Part shown: positions 24,002 through 36,142 of the stretch, piece by piece
Position numbering within the stretch: position 1 is the stretch's first letter
How the letters are laid out: every line of letters begins with the position of its first letter
From: Brachionus plicatilis
Taxonomy: Eukaryota > Rotifera > Eurotatoria > Ploima > Brachionidae
Length of the DNA stretch: 64,000 bases
Direction of reading: 5' to 3'
Assembly: GCA_010279815.1 (NCBI GenBank)
Contig: QEOQ01000221.1
Coordinates: 388,973 to 452,972, forward strand
Program-made: the position numbers and the translations under genes
Notes under the pieces: generated by a model
Database searches by the model: none
Seen by the model: the letters and a program-made list of their open reading frames with translations, nothing else
What the model was told of the DNA's origin: nothing

Positions 24002-27000
24002 ATGCTAAATCAATCGCTTATATTATCAATTTTTTTTCTTAGTATCACATTTTTGTTCAATGCTCATGGTAAATTTATCTAATCTGTGTCATAACAAATT
24101 TTTTTCCAATGTTTTAAGGCTTGTCTTATGACTTAATTGATAATGGAAAACACATTGGTCGTCCATTGACCGAAAATAAATTCAAAATTTTATTAGTTAC
24201 AAATGGTTCTTATTATTTATCAGTTGAAAACAGTACATGGCTGGCAAGTTCTCCAGGAACATTTTTGAGAGCAAACAGCTTTAAATACTCCACATTGGAC
24301 AAAACTTTGATTCTCAACGAAACAAGCAGTTCTTCTGGTTATGACAAGTTGGGAAGATATCAAACTATAAAATTTCGCTACTTGCTTTACAATGACCCTT
24401 CAACTATAGCTGATTATATCATATACACATATGATGATTACGATATGGTCAGATTTTCTCAAGTAAATTGAAGATTTTTTTGGGGGCTTGGTTAATTTTA
24501 TTACTCATTGATCATATTTTTCACCCTAATCAATTTATTAGTTTATTTTATCAACAAAAAAATTTCAGGAAAATAATACGGCAAAATGAAAATAATTTTA
24601 TATTTTTACATTTTCTTATTTTTAGATTTTTTGTGCAATATTTCAGAAAATAAAAAAAACTCTTCCAAATTATTTAGTTACTAAAATTTAAAATAAAAAT
24701 TTTATGAAATTTTGCACAAAAAATCTAAAAATATGAAAATGTAAAATTATCTACATTTTGCCAATAATACCCTATCTCACGTTGTGGAGTCTAAGAGTAA
24801 AGCCACAATCCATTTTTTTTTCATTTAGATTTAATTACATAGTTTCTATGTTATAACAGATAAAATTTAATTAGCTGGAAAATTTCTTGAATTTGGAATA
24901 TTTTCCAAAATTAAAACCTAAATTTAGCTCTAAAAAAAATTGTTTTTACTCTCATAAAAAAAATTTTAGAGTTAATTATACAAAAATTTGAATTTAAGCT
25001 ATCGCATCGAATTTAATTAATTTTTTTATAAACTTTTTTAAAATTTTACCTTTAATTTCTCACAAAAGATGCTCTTAGATTAAAATTCAAAAATTACATA
25101 TTCTTTACATTCATTACAATTAAAAAATACTTTTTTTACATATTCATTTTAAATTTCAACCAGTTACAATTTAAGTATAAAAACTATACTAAGATACTTA
25201 AGGATCACTGAAAAAATCCACTTAAGTCGATATTAAACATATTTTCACATGTAAACATGAATGTTTAAGTTGACAAAAAATGCCAATTTTAAAACAAGAT
25301 TTTTCTAAAAAAAGTTTAGCTAATAATTCTTAAATAAGAGTAAATATTTTCAAATATTTGCTAATTAATTTAATAGATTATTTGACATCTAAATAAATAA
25401 TTTTTTTCTATTTTGTTATATTTTGAATTTTCTAAAAGCGACAAAAATTTTTTTGATATTAATTTATTTTGACGCCTAAATTTTGGTAAATTTAATGATC
25501 AAAATATTAAAATCAGATGGGAAAATGAAGGTAGTGTATTTTTGTCGTAAAATTTTCCTAAAAAAATAAATCTGGCAACTAATAAGATCAGTGGATCATA
25601 AAATAGACATCTTAATTTTAATTTTTTAAATAAAATTTAAAAGAATTTTCCTTCCGGTGCTAAACGCACATCAATAAACAATTTTGATTCAGTGTTGTCG
25701 GCTTTTCCTTCGTTCAAGGTTCAGTCCATTCATCCGCAAGATGTTGGCTATTTGAGCTTTGGTGGTATGATGGCTGGAGACATGGAAAAAATTTACGGCA
25801 AATGGAACTATTTGACTCTGAATATAAATGATGGCATCGGAAGTGGTCCTATTGTAATGTTTGACAGTTCAGGAAACACTCTCATCATATCCCAAATGAG
25901 CGAATTTATGTCTACTTCGCTTCAAAAAGAAGGAAAGAGTGGAGCAAACCTAAATTTTGGTGTAATGAGTGGAGTTGATCAAATACCTGCAAATTATTCT
26001 GCTGATTTTGTCGTATTTTATAGCGATAAAGGAATAAATAAAGCTATGAAAGCGTGGGGAGATATGCTCATAAAATATCATGGTAAAAAATTTAGCTCGG
26101 TCACAAATGATGTTACCGGTAAATATTTGTCTTATTGGATGGACAATGGAGCTTACTACTACTGGATAACTGAAGATGGCAAAACCTATCAGGAAACAAT
26201 TATGGACATAGTAGAAGATTTCTCAAAGCATCAAATCCCATTTAGATCACTTCAATATGACTCATGGTGGTACGGAGCTCAACGAGGCTTTAGGCAAGGA
26301 TGCTTTGAGTGGGATGGAAACAAACCTAGTGATAGATTTCCGCAAAGTCTTGAGTATGTTTTTAAAAAGACAGGTTTACCAATTACGGCTCATAACAAAT
26401 TTTGGGACATAAAAACTGTTTATGCAAAAGAATATGGTGGGGAATACAATTTTGTCCTGGATTCATTTACTGGTAAATCATTGCCTGATGATCAAAAATT
26501 TTGGGATGATCTTTTTCTCAACGGTACCAGATGGGGTCTAAGAACTTATGAACAAGACTGGTTGAATCATCAAACTTTTGATTTTACTCCGTTGATGGCT
26601 AATATTTCTTTAGGAAAAAGATGGCTAAAACAAATGGGAAATGCGGCTTTAAAATACAACATGACTTTACAGTATTGTATGTCTCTTAGTCGACATGTCT
26701 TACAGAGTTTAGAAATTGAAGCCGTCACCCAAGTTAGAGTAACAAATGATTATGCGACTAATTGGCAGTATGGTGGACAGCAATGGAGACTGGGTGTTTC
26801 AAGTATATTTTCCTCTTCTGTCGGCTTAATGCCTTTCAAAGATGTCTATTGGACCTCAGCTGTTCAAAGTGGTAATCCTTATGGTCCCAAAATTGTCAAT
26901 CCAAACACCGAGTTGGACTCGGTAGTCTCAATTCTGACAGGTCTATTTTTTATTTTTATAGAAATATTTTGTTCTAAATTTATGTTCAGGTGGTCCGATC

Positions 27001-27746
27001 GGTCCCGGAGATAAAATAGGACTAATGAATCGTACATTAATAATGAAGTCGTGTAATGATGAAGGCTTGCTGCTAAAGCCAAGCAAACCTGTGACTGCGA
27101 TTGATGCGCAAATATATGCAAAAGCTTTTGGTTTTGCTTATGGACCTAATGGAGAAGTGTGGTCAACATACACAGAAATTGGGAACTTTACATTTGGAAT
27201 TATTTTTGCTGCTGATATAAAATTAAGTTATGCAATTTTGCCAGAACAAATGGGATTTGATGTTCAAGTAAAATTATAAATAAAATAAAATTTAATTAAT
27301 TTTATTTTTTTGATTAACAAAGAATGGATCGTTTTACTGGAATTTTAGAAATTTTAAGTCGATTCTTCCGATCAAAAATATCACAGTGACTAGTGATTGT
27401 ACCATCAATAAATTTTGTTTGTTTTATGTATCTCCTAGTATGACTTTAAAGTAATTTTTAAAATGTAAACAAAAATTTTAATAATTTTTTTCTGTAAAAT
27501 AGCAACAATCAAATTGTGATATTAGGTGAGCAAGAAAAATGGGTTCCAATGTCCCCTCAGAGGGTTTCTTTTATAAACAAAAGTTTGAGTTCATTAACAA
27601 TCGGCTTAGATGGAGTTCCGGGAGAAATAGTTATATTTTCATTTTTAATTAACCAAGAATACCAAAAGGTTGATTGTAATTTTGGAAATAATCAGCGCAA
27701 AATGTCTGTTTCACTTGACGAAAAATTAAATTTAACTTGTTCGTAA
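24002..27746 (+). CDS. Secreted glycosidase-like protein (TIM-barrel type, family uncertain)
   Basis: Six exons join in phase: 24002-24068, 24119-24462, 25644-26940, 26990-27267, 27323-27450 and 27503-27746, encoding about 785 residues. Exon 1 encodes a signal peptide (MLNQSLILSIFFLSITFLFNAHG). The large third exon carries the probable catalytic barrel, with YLSYWMDNGAYYYW (about residue 298), FRSLQYDSWWYG (D343), PITAHNKFWD, LRTYEQDWLNHQ (D442), and LQYCMSLSRH. These D-W-containing strand-end motifs resemble those of clan GH-D/GH31 alpha-glycosidases, but I cannot name the family and catalytic residues are inferred. The C-terminal exons look like a beta-sandwich ending. The start is the first ATG before the hydrophobic leader. 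Intron 2 is 1.18 kb and has a small inverted-repeat element at its left side; the other introns are about 50 bp. Probably a lysosomal or secreted carbohydrate-active enzyme. Confidence 0.8.
24580..24771. mobile_element. Small palindromic MITE in intron 2
   Basis: The left end AATACGGCAAAATG and right end CATTTTGCCAATAATA are inverted. Inner arms share ATTTTTAGATTTTTTGTGCA and its complement. A related half-copy occurs near 28280-28340. No ORF. Confidence 0.65.
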
Positions 27747-29244
27747 TTTTAGAATAACTAAATGAAAGAACTAAACATTAGAATAATTATTATCAGAGAA
27801 CTTTTTTTTATTGAAAATTTAAATTAAATAATAAATTTTTAGTGCATTTTTACATTTTTTGGTTATTTTATAATAAGAAAAAAAAGTGACAGTATTGAGA
27901 AAAAATTATAATATGCTTGGTTTTTGAATTTGAATTGAAAAAGAACATGATAAGATTATGATTGTGAAGAAATTTTTTCAGGTAAATTTTTTATTCTATT
28001 AGATCAAATATGAAAGATTGAAATTTAAATCTGTTCATTTGTTATTAAGACTTCCAAATTCTTTGATTTTTTGATGAGTTAAGAAAAAGGAGCATGTTTT
28101 TAATTGATATTTTATTTAATTCACCATTTTTAAACATAATAAAAGAAAATACTTATTCAAGCTTCGAAACGTTGTCCTATTATTAGAGGGAAATAAGAGC
28201 TGTTTTTCTTCACTAAATTTGAAAATTATATTCCAAAATGATCTTAACAGATCCAAATCATGCTCAAAGACTTTTATTAACGGCATAATGAATATAATTT
28301 TACATTTTTACATTTTCAAATTTTTAGATTTTACTATATTAAATAAAATTTAAAACTCTGAAAGTAATAAAACCCGGTCCTTCTTAGATATGTACCATTA
28401 GTAAACAGGACCAACCAAAAAGTAAAACTGAACTAAGGAACTCTTCGGGTATGACTGGATACTAGCGAGAACTTCGCTTGTATCCAGAAAAATTCAAATT
28501 TCAAATAGTTCGAAAAATATCAAACTTAATGTTGGAACTTTTTTAAATAAATTCATAGAGATTAGTAATTTTTTATATTAATTAAAATTTATATAAAAAA
28601 TTATTTTCTATCAAATTTTAAATCTTTTAATTTCACTTGTCTAATTTATTTTGGATCCTAATTATTTATTATAAATTTCAAAATTCATTTAAATTAGATA
28701 TCAAAATTACTTAACTTCTAGGAAAGTAACGAGCTATAGTAAAAAAACAGATAGTTTTGATACTTTATTTTAAATTCATCAAAATGATAGATAGAAGCAT
28801 TAAATTATCTAAAATTAATAAAATCATTAATTTTCTGAAAAAGTGTCGAGGTATTGATTTCAATTCTTTGATACTTTTCTTAAAATAAAACATTTTATAG
28901 TAAAGAATTAATTGACTGGCTGAATATTTAAGTTTTTTGCCAAATTTAGAAAAAGTATCAGGTATTTTTTAATACGATACCTCACACACTTGATTATTGT
29001 ATCGGTATCGTGATGAGGATAATTAATAAGCACAAAAGAATTGAAAATTTAGATTATATTCAAAATTTTAAAATACACTGTTTGACTAATCAGGTTTTTG
29101 TTTATTTCGATTCAATTAGTTTTCGATCTCCTTGTCAGAGGTTTAAGCACCAATATCAAATCGAAAGAGTTCCTATTCCTTTAGAAGCACCTTCTCTTAG
29201 TCTAACAAAAAATAATTAACTTTTAAGTTACATTAATTAATTTC
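27747..29244. other. Intergenic AT-rich DNA with one strong hairpin
   Basis: No supported gene. A compact hairpin lies at about 28455-28487 (CTGGATAC ... GTATCCAG with AGCGA/TCGCT inside) in an unusually GC-rich patch at 28375-28490. A 70-residue ORF at 29010 has no recognisable domain and lies near inverted GTATC-type words, so it is more likely repeat-derived. Confidence 0.6.
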
Positions 29245-31635
29245 AGAGTTGTTTAAAAGTCACAAGTCTTAAATCAAGTCCGGACTTATGAAAAAAATTT
29301 AAGTCCGAATTTTAAAAATTAATTGAATAAAATAATAAAAATCTTGTATTTGGAGGACTTTTTTTTACATTTGGGATTAATCGTTTTTTATTGCTCTTTA
29401 ATTTAAGGTATTAAACATATATATTTTATTGATAGGTGTGATTTACAGATAAAGGTGTACTAGATGGCTTTTTTCTTTTAATAATCCATGAGACAACTAG
29501 ATTTTGATTCTTAATTATTAAAGTCTTTTCTTCAACACAAGAAAACCCGATTTTTTATCCCGATCGAGTCAATTTGACCCGACAATCATTTCATTGTTTG
29601 TCTGGTCAAGAAAAGTAGAATGGACTTATTTTTTTTTAAATCTTTTAGACCAAGTCTTTAAACCTTAAAAATGAAAAAATAATTTCAAGATTCCTTTTCA
29701 ATTTGATGAAAAAATTTAAAATTATCTAATCACTAATATCTATTGATTAATTTTAAAAAAAAATGTTTTAAATGGCATGTTGAAGTTTATGATCAAATGA
29801 TCAAATGCTCCATTAAAAAGTAAGCATAATAATTTCTTAAATTAACGAAATGATTTTTTTTTTATTGGTAATGATTTAACATATAATGCTGCGTTCTCAA
29901 AAAATAATTTTAAGTTGATCATAAAATAAATGGATTAATAATCGATTTTTAGAATTTAAAAGAGTACGTTTAGAAGAGTAATTTGTAAAGAGATTATTAA
30001 CTTTACTAAAAAATCAAAAATAATCGATCATTTTAGTTAATTTGGAACATACTATTAATTTAAATTTTTTTTTTTTTGAAATTTTAATTTAACAAACTAT
30101 GTTAATCAATGTTACATCAAGAATTTTATAAAATTCTACCTAAATCTTCAGGAAATTAATTATTAAATATAAAATGAGCAATTTGATATTAAGTTTTGAT
30201 CATAAACTTCAACATGCCTTTTAAATGCCAAATTTGCCAAAGCAGTACTACGTTTTACCATTTGAATGAAAATTTTAATATAAAAGCAATAAATTACTAT
30301 GAAATTTTTTTATTTAATTTTTTTGATTTAACTAATGAGTCGGGTAAATTGACCCGCCAGGCTTTCAAGTGTAAAATTAAGAGAAATTTAAACAATAAAG
30401 TTACATAAATTTTTGCCAAACTGAACTTTCATATCAAATTTTAAGATCAAAACGACCATTTAAAAATTTAAAAACTTAGTTAATCTAATGATTTTCATAA
30501 TTATTAAGAAATAAATACTAAAAATTTCTAGACATGTTATGTCTAATAATATTTCATTATCAAATTAGCATCAAAATGATTAATCTCTAATTTATTTAAC
30601 AAAAACAATCAATAATTTAAGCGATTCATGGTAAGTTAATTCAAAAATTCGGCATTGTGTAAATTTGTACAAAAAACAAAATATTAAAAGTGCCAAAGCT
30701 TAAGTTCTGAATGACCACCAGTAAACTGATTCTGCAAAACCCTGCAAAATTCAGAACATTGTGAGTTTTAGAACAAAAAAACAAAAACAAAATATAAAAA
30801 ACGCCAGAACTTTAATCTGGACCGACTAAAACCTATTCTGAAAATTGGAGCAACTGATTCATCATTTGTACCACGACTTAAAGTTGAATTAGATTTTTAA
30901 TATAATATAATATCCCTAATTTATTATTTTTGAGTTTTGCAGAATCAGTATATTGGTGACACAAAGAATGATCAGTTGCTACAATTTACAGTACATGTTT
31001 TGGTCATTCATAACATAAGCTTTGACACTTATAATATTTTGTTATTTGTAACAAATTTCACAATTCCAAATAATTAATTAATAACTTTTATATCCATTCA
31101 TTCAATCTGAAATAATTTTATTTTTTTACTTAAACAAATTGAAAATTTTAAAAAAGAAAATTTTTTTGTCTTTAAGAGTAATTTTTCATTAAAATCAATT
31201 AAAATATATAAACCTTTTAAAGTTCAATAAAAAAGGACATTATAAAATTATGAATATGAAAATAAACTTGACATGATATGGAACTACAAATGATTTGGAA
31301 AAATTTCATTTTTTCTCTATTATTAGAAAAAAATATTACAATTTATATTTTGATCTTTTGATCTTGATCTCAAACTTCAAATTGCCAAATTTTTAATAAT
31401 TTTTGAAAAACGAATTGAAGTTAAAAAATTTTTAATATCTTTTTCAGTTCACTTCATAATGAAGTTTAAAAACTAAAATCGGGTCAATTAGACCCGCCAG
31501 GCTATCTAGTATTAAATATTTGCAGAAATGTTTAAAAGTCCCAAAATAAAGTCCAAGTCCGGACTTTTGAATGTTTTTTTTTTTTAAATTCCGGACTTGA
31601 ACTTGACTTGAGACGTGTGACTTTTAAACAACTCT
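29245..31635. mobile_element. 2.4-kb element with inverted ends, no transposase seen
   Basis: The left end AGAGTTGTTTAAAAGTCACA is mirrored at the right by TGTGACTTTTAAACAACTCT, and both continue into AAGTCCGGACTT-type palindromes. Nested inside are a second inverted pair (about 29763-29800 with 30187-30225) and a third inverted region (about 30640-31060). Internal CGGGTCAATT-GACCCG palindromes recur. No intact ORF was found. The terminal AGAGTTG resembles hAT ends, but no identical 8-bp flanking repeat was found. Confidence 0.6.
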
Positions 31636-31810
31636 TAATGTTTGTACAAAATTTGGTTGAATTCGGTCAATAGGAACACATAATTTTACTTTTCAAAATT
31701 TTGAACATTCTTTTATGAACACCCGTTAGTTTGGAGGAAACTGATTCTAGGTCACATAATTATTAAAACAATTATTCATTTATTTAAAAAATCTGACATT
31801 TTTATACCAT

Positions 31811-32176
31811 TTTTTTTTTTTTATTTGTTTTCTGTACCGAGCTAAAGCTCCTTCAGAATAATTTAAAAAGTTAAATAAAAAAAATAAAATAAAATAAAAA
31901 TAAAATTAAAGTTAATAAAATGAGATAAAAAAAAAGAATCAAAATAAAGTAAATAAGCTAAAAAAATTAAAGTTGAAAAGACATACATTGGAAAATATGT
32001 GGCACATGTTTAAATAGTTCAAGTTATAGGAAAAAAAAAAGAAATAGTAAGGTAGCAATTACACAATGGAGTTGGGTATTCAATATATCTTGATTCGAAA
32101 CCTTCTTTGTATTCCTTCACCAGTCTTACAACCAATGGAATAGAATGACTCAGTCCTGTCCCAACATATCTCTCAC
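31811..32176 (-). mobile_element. 5'-truncated LINE copy (3' end only)
   Basis: It is very similar to 60.68-61.06 kb, the 3' end of the LINE at the window's right edge: the last codons, the TAAAA-type microsatellite in the 3' UTR and a terminal A-tract (read as T 31811-31822). 5' truncation plus an A-tail is the usual signature of target-primed insertion. A second, different LINE-like 3' tail begins directly beside it at about 32185. Confidence 0.9.
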
Positions 32177-32725
32177 ATATATAAATTTTTTTATTTATTT
32201 ATCCGAGCTTAGGCTGCTACAAATTAAAAAAATTTTTTATCAATTGCGAACATTAGGCGTTTCATCAGATAACTTGATTCAATTAGTTCACATAATCCTC
32301 TTGTTGATTCACCATTTCGTGAACTATGACAACGCATAAACTAAGCAATTAATAATTTAATAAATTTTGAGCGATGTGAAAAAATTTTATTATTATTATT
32401 CAAAAAGGTTAAGGAAAGATGCGAAAGCCATAGCTTTCTTACAGCCCAAAAGTAAAGATAAGTAAAAATTTTATGTTTTGAATAAATTTTAAGTTTTTAG
32501 TTCTAATTTTTTTGAATTTTAAAAAATTAAATTAAAAAATTTTAGAGATTCATAAATCTTTATTAAGAAAAAGGTTTATTTAAACGACAAATTATACCAA
32601 ACTTGTTAATTACAATTAGTTCTAGAAACAAAGTATTCGCTCAACAATCGTAGAAAAAATAAATAAAAAATATTATTGGTTATTTTAGAATAAAAAAAAA
32701 AAAACAATATTCTAAAAAAAGAAAA

Positions 32726-35497
32726 TCAATTTGCTTGCATATTTTGTTCATCATCGTCATCATCGTCATCATCATCCTCATCGTACTCATCGAAATCGTC
32801 ATCAAACTCTTCATCGTTTTCATACGACAATCCCTTCTGATTTTTGCCCGACTTTCCATTGATTCCTCGCGAACGCTTCCACTTCATTCGCCTGTTCTGA
32901 AACCACACTTTCACTTGTCTCTCGCTTAGATCCAACGCCACCGCTATCTCATACCTTCGCAATCGAGTCAAATAGTTATGCTTGCAGAACTCTTTCTCCA
33001 AGTCCTTTACTTGAGATTTTGTGAACGCCGTGCGCTCTTTCCGCGACTTGGAACTAGCTGAACTAGAATTTTTCGACTTGGCAGCCTTCAACAATCCGCT
33101 TTTATTTACAACATGAGTGTTGATGGCCGGAGCGCTAGTGTAGCCGTTCTGAACACCGGCACTCGAAATGTGCTCGTTTACTGGCGCTATTAGACATTTG
33201 GCCGGCAATTGGTTGTGACCAAGGGCGTTTTGTTTCGCAAATGAATCGCTCAATTTATCTACAATAAAATATAAATATTTATTCTATTCTATTTCTAGCT
33301 AAACACGCTACATAAAACGCTTGATTTCATTTTATGTTTTGTTTGCGTTTTAAAACATGTGTTATTGCAATCGATGCTGCAAATCGACTCAAATTATTCT
33401 AGTTTATTTATTTATCTTTAAACAAGACTCTGCTATTTTGACATTTAAACAAATTTACAACTATAAGAATTGTTGTGCCTTGAGGTCTTATACATAGTCA
33501 AAAATGCTAATTTATTATTCAAACAAGAAAATTGCTACAATTTGATTCAATTTTTTATTTGATTTTTTGCTATTAAGATTTACGTGGTTGTAAAAAAAAA
33601 TTCAAATTTTTTAATCAAATTTTTTTTTTCTAATAAAATTTTTAAAATATTAAATTGTTTTATTTTTTTTTTAGAAAAAGTTAATAACTAAAAATGGGAT
33701 ATTGAGTATCTTGCTAAATATTTCTTAAAAAAACAATGTGTAAAATTTGCTCTATGCTATTCTATTATTTTTTTCTAAATGGCTAATAAAATTATCAATT
33801 ATTATCAGCCAATTATATCAAAAATACTATCTAAAAATATAAATACATAATTTTGATTAAGTGTTTTTTTTTAATTAGTCCTTAAGAAATTATCTTTTTA
33901 GAATATTATGGCGAAAGGTTCGGATCGAAAAAAATATTATTTTTATTCCAAAAAAAGTAAGTTGATTTAAGTTGTTAAATAAAAATTTCGATTTTTTTTT
34001 CTTCATCTTGTATCCTATATAATCGAAAATTTCTGCCGAGTAAAACATGTTCAAAATTTTTAAATGTGTAACATAAAATATTTAAAATATTTAAAGCGTA
34101 TTTGAAATTTGATCATGAATTTTACTTGGCTAAATATGTAACCAGTTGACCAGACCTAAATAAGTTAATAGATGAAAAATTTAAAAACTGTGCATAAACT
34201 AGATATTGAAAAAATAAAAAGAGTAATCAAGAAAAAAGTGGACGAACAAGAGAAAATGACAAAGAATGGTATAAGTGACTCAATTAAAACATGCTTTGAA
34301 AAATTAACTAAACGTTTTTCAACCTGTTTAAATGAATAATAAACTAGTAAATTTTATAAATTTAATATTGAAAAATAAATTTTTCTTGTTGGATACAATT
34401 TTTGAATATATTGTTGTATGGTCATGTGAAATGATGTATTTAAACATGATGTATTGTATTATTTAGTAATTTAGTCTTGTTATATTTTTAATAAACTAAA
34501 TTCAACTAAAGCTAACTCTCTTTTGTTCGGCTCTCTACTACAATATTTTTCATTTCTTTTTCTCTAAATCATTACTCATCGCCAGAATTGGTGTTGTTGT
34601 TAATAGTTTATTTAATATTTCAAAAAAAAAAGGCTTTGAGTAATGAAACTCCTTGCGCCATTGGTATTTAAAATTTTAAAAAAGTGTCCATATAAAAAGT
34701 TGTGTTGAATTAATTAAATTAATAAAATGAATTAATAGAATTGGCGTTAATTGAATCCAAATTAATAAAAGCTTCACTTTCTTCAATTTGTATTTAAATA
34801 AAAAATTGAAAAAAAAAAAAAACTCACTTTTTAAATAATTACTATTTAGCATTGAATCCGGCGAGACATTCACATTTTCAAAGTTAGACTGAGTTTCATC
34901 TGGCGTAAGTGGATGCGCTGGAACTGAGTAGTTGCTGGGCTCAACGGAGCTCGAAAACGATGAAGTAGACAAAGATGAAATGGACTTGTTCAAATTTTTC
35001 TGATTACTATTGATCTGATTGTGGTTGAGCTTAGTCCACCAAGAGTTGGCGTCAGCATACTGATAGTCATATGTATTATAGGCTGGTTGGTATGTTTGCT
35101 GTGCATAGTAGTTTTGCGCGCATTGATTCGAGTAGGTCTGATTGAAGTGGCCATTTTGGTAGTACAACTGGCCCTGGGTCTGAGTGCTGGGACAAGTTGA
35201 TCCGTTGGCATAGACATTAGCCAGACTGGCCAGGTGGCATAGGGCAGCGGCTGTGGACGAGTTGACGTCGACGTGTGAGCTGTTGGGCGACACGTTCGAC
35301 GATGAAGTGCTCGACGCCGAGTTCATGTTGGGCGAAGAGGACAGCAGAGGTGAGATGGTCGGCGACACTTGCGGATTTAGCAAGTATGTCTGGTTGGGCT
35401 GCTTGTTGGCATAGTAGTTGACATTGGGAGTGGCTGGAGTGGCGTTGGTCGCAGCCGCCGCTGCCACTGCTTGCATGTAAAAATGCTGTGCTTCCAT
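32726..35497 (-). CDS. Mox: Mox/MEOX homeobox transcription factor
   Basis: Two exons, 35497-34828 and 33258-32726, join in phase across a 1.57 kb intron and encode 400 residues. The homeodomain lies entirely in exon 2 (about residues 296-355). It runs from [11 protein letters not shown] to [15 protein letters not shown] and includes [20 protein letters not shown], the diagnostic Mox/MEOX signature rather than a Hox one. Exon 1 is rich in Ala, Asn, Ser, Tyr and Gln ([15 protein letters not shown] near the start), as expected for a flexible regulatory region. After the homeodomain comes a strongly acidic tail with a run of nine Asp. The ATG has a good context (AAAATGG) and follows a likely splice acceptor at 35515, so an upstream non-coding exon is likely. 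Mox proteins act in the nucleus in mesoderm and muscle patterning. Exon 1 and its upstream DNA are clearly richer in GC than the surroundings. Confidence 0.93.
34172..34339 (+). CDS. Small ORF in the Mox intron, opposite strand
   Basis: ATG to TAA encodes 55 residues, highly charged and without low-complexity runs ([16 protein letters not shown] near the start, ending [14 protein letters not shown]). It would form a mostly helical basic peptide. No signal peptide or known domain was recognised. Its less AT-biased codon use than the surrounding intron is the reason to keep it. It may instead be a fragment of a retrocopy or transposon ORF. Confidence 0.3.
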   Translation: MKNLKTVHKLDIEKIKRVIKKKVDEQEKMTKNGISDSIKTCFEKLTKRFSTCLNE

Positions 35498-35591
35498 TTT
35501 TGCTCTATTTCTAAAATTAAACACGTATTTAAATAGGCTTTATCGGTTTCATCAGATGGTGGTGCAGTTTCTCATCTTGATTGTAATCCGA

Positions 35592-35860
35592 CTCAATCCA
35601 TAAACCGGATTGAGTGGTAAGACGCCAGCTAGGAATAAAGCGGCGAGGCAAGTCATGTGAGAGAAAAAGAGAGAGAGATGTTTAATCTTAATTATGATGA
35701 GATAATAATCATGAAATAATTTGAAATGCAATTAGAAAGTAATAAAGTTATTTTGTTTTATTTTGTTTCTGTGTGCTAGCTTAAAAGCTTAGAAATAACT
35801 CGTACAGAATCAAATCAGCAGTCGAGTTTTTATAACTCGGATTGCTGTTTGGCAGCCAAT
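35592..35860. promoter_or_regulatory. GC-richer leader region of Mox with hairpins
   Basis: Upstream of the Mox coding exon the DNA contains a perfect 8-bp hairpin (CTCAATCC/GGATTGAG, 35592-35614), an AGAGAGA tract near 35670, and a longer hairpin at about 35817-35848 (CAGCAGTCGAGTT paired with AACTCGGATTGCTG). This is a plausible promoter or 5' leader, by position only. Confidence 0.4.
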
Positions 35861-36004
35861 TGAGATCGAACTGAGCATATTTGTATCTGATTAGTCGATG
35901 GCATGAGAAGATAGTTGAAGAAATTAGTCTATTCTACCAATTGTAATTTTGGTTGATTTTTATCTATTAGAAAAATAAAGAATGAGATTAAATTAAAATT
36001 AGGT

Positions 36005-36142
36005 TTAAGCACCGGCGACTCGGACTAGTACTTTTCCTTGACTTTGTTTGTTTGATCTCAGCAAATATTTGACTTGGTGAGTTTGGTTGTAGAGCTGAAT
36101 GGGCACGATGCGCATCTCGGACTCTTTGTGTTCGAATGGCAT
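36005..36142 (-). CDS. 45-residue ORF upstream of Mox
   Basis: ATG at 36142 to TAA at 36005 encodes MPFEHKESEMRIVPIQLYNQ followed by 25 more residues ending KVLVRVAGA. The segment is markedly richer in GC than its flanks and reads like coding sequence. An in-frame stop lies shortly upstream. It lies on the Mox strand about 0.5 kb before the Mox start, so it could be an upstream ORF in the Mox leader, a small independent gene, or one exon of an unplaced gene. I do not recognise the protein. Confidence 0.4.
   Translation of the reverse strand: MPFEHKESEMRIVPIQLYNQTHQVKYLLRSNKQSQGKVLVRVAGA

Noticed and set aside
26879..27121. Minus-strand 80-residue ORF
   Set aside because: It lies antisense to exons 3-4 of the glycosidase-like gene and shows no domain.
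29010..29219. 69-residue ORF as a possible gene
   Set aside because: It has no recognisable domain, no splice partners and a repeat-like neighbourhood.
32735..32929. Plus-strand hydrophobic ORF opposite the Mox gene
   Set aside because: It is the complement of the Asp-rich acidic tail and homeodomain; the GAT/GAC repeats read as ATC/GTC.
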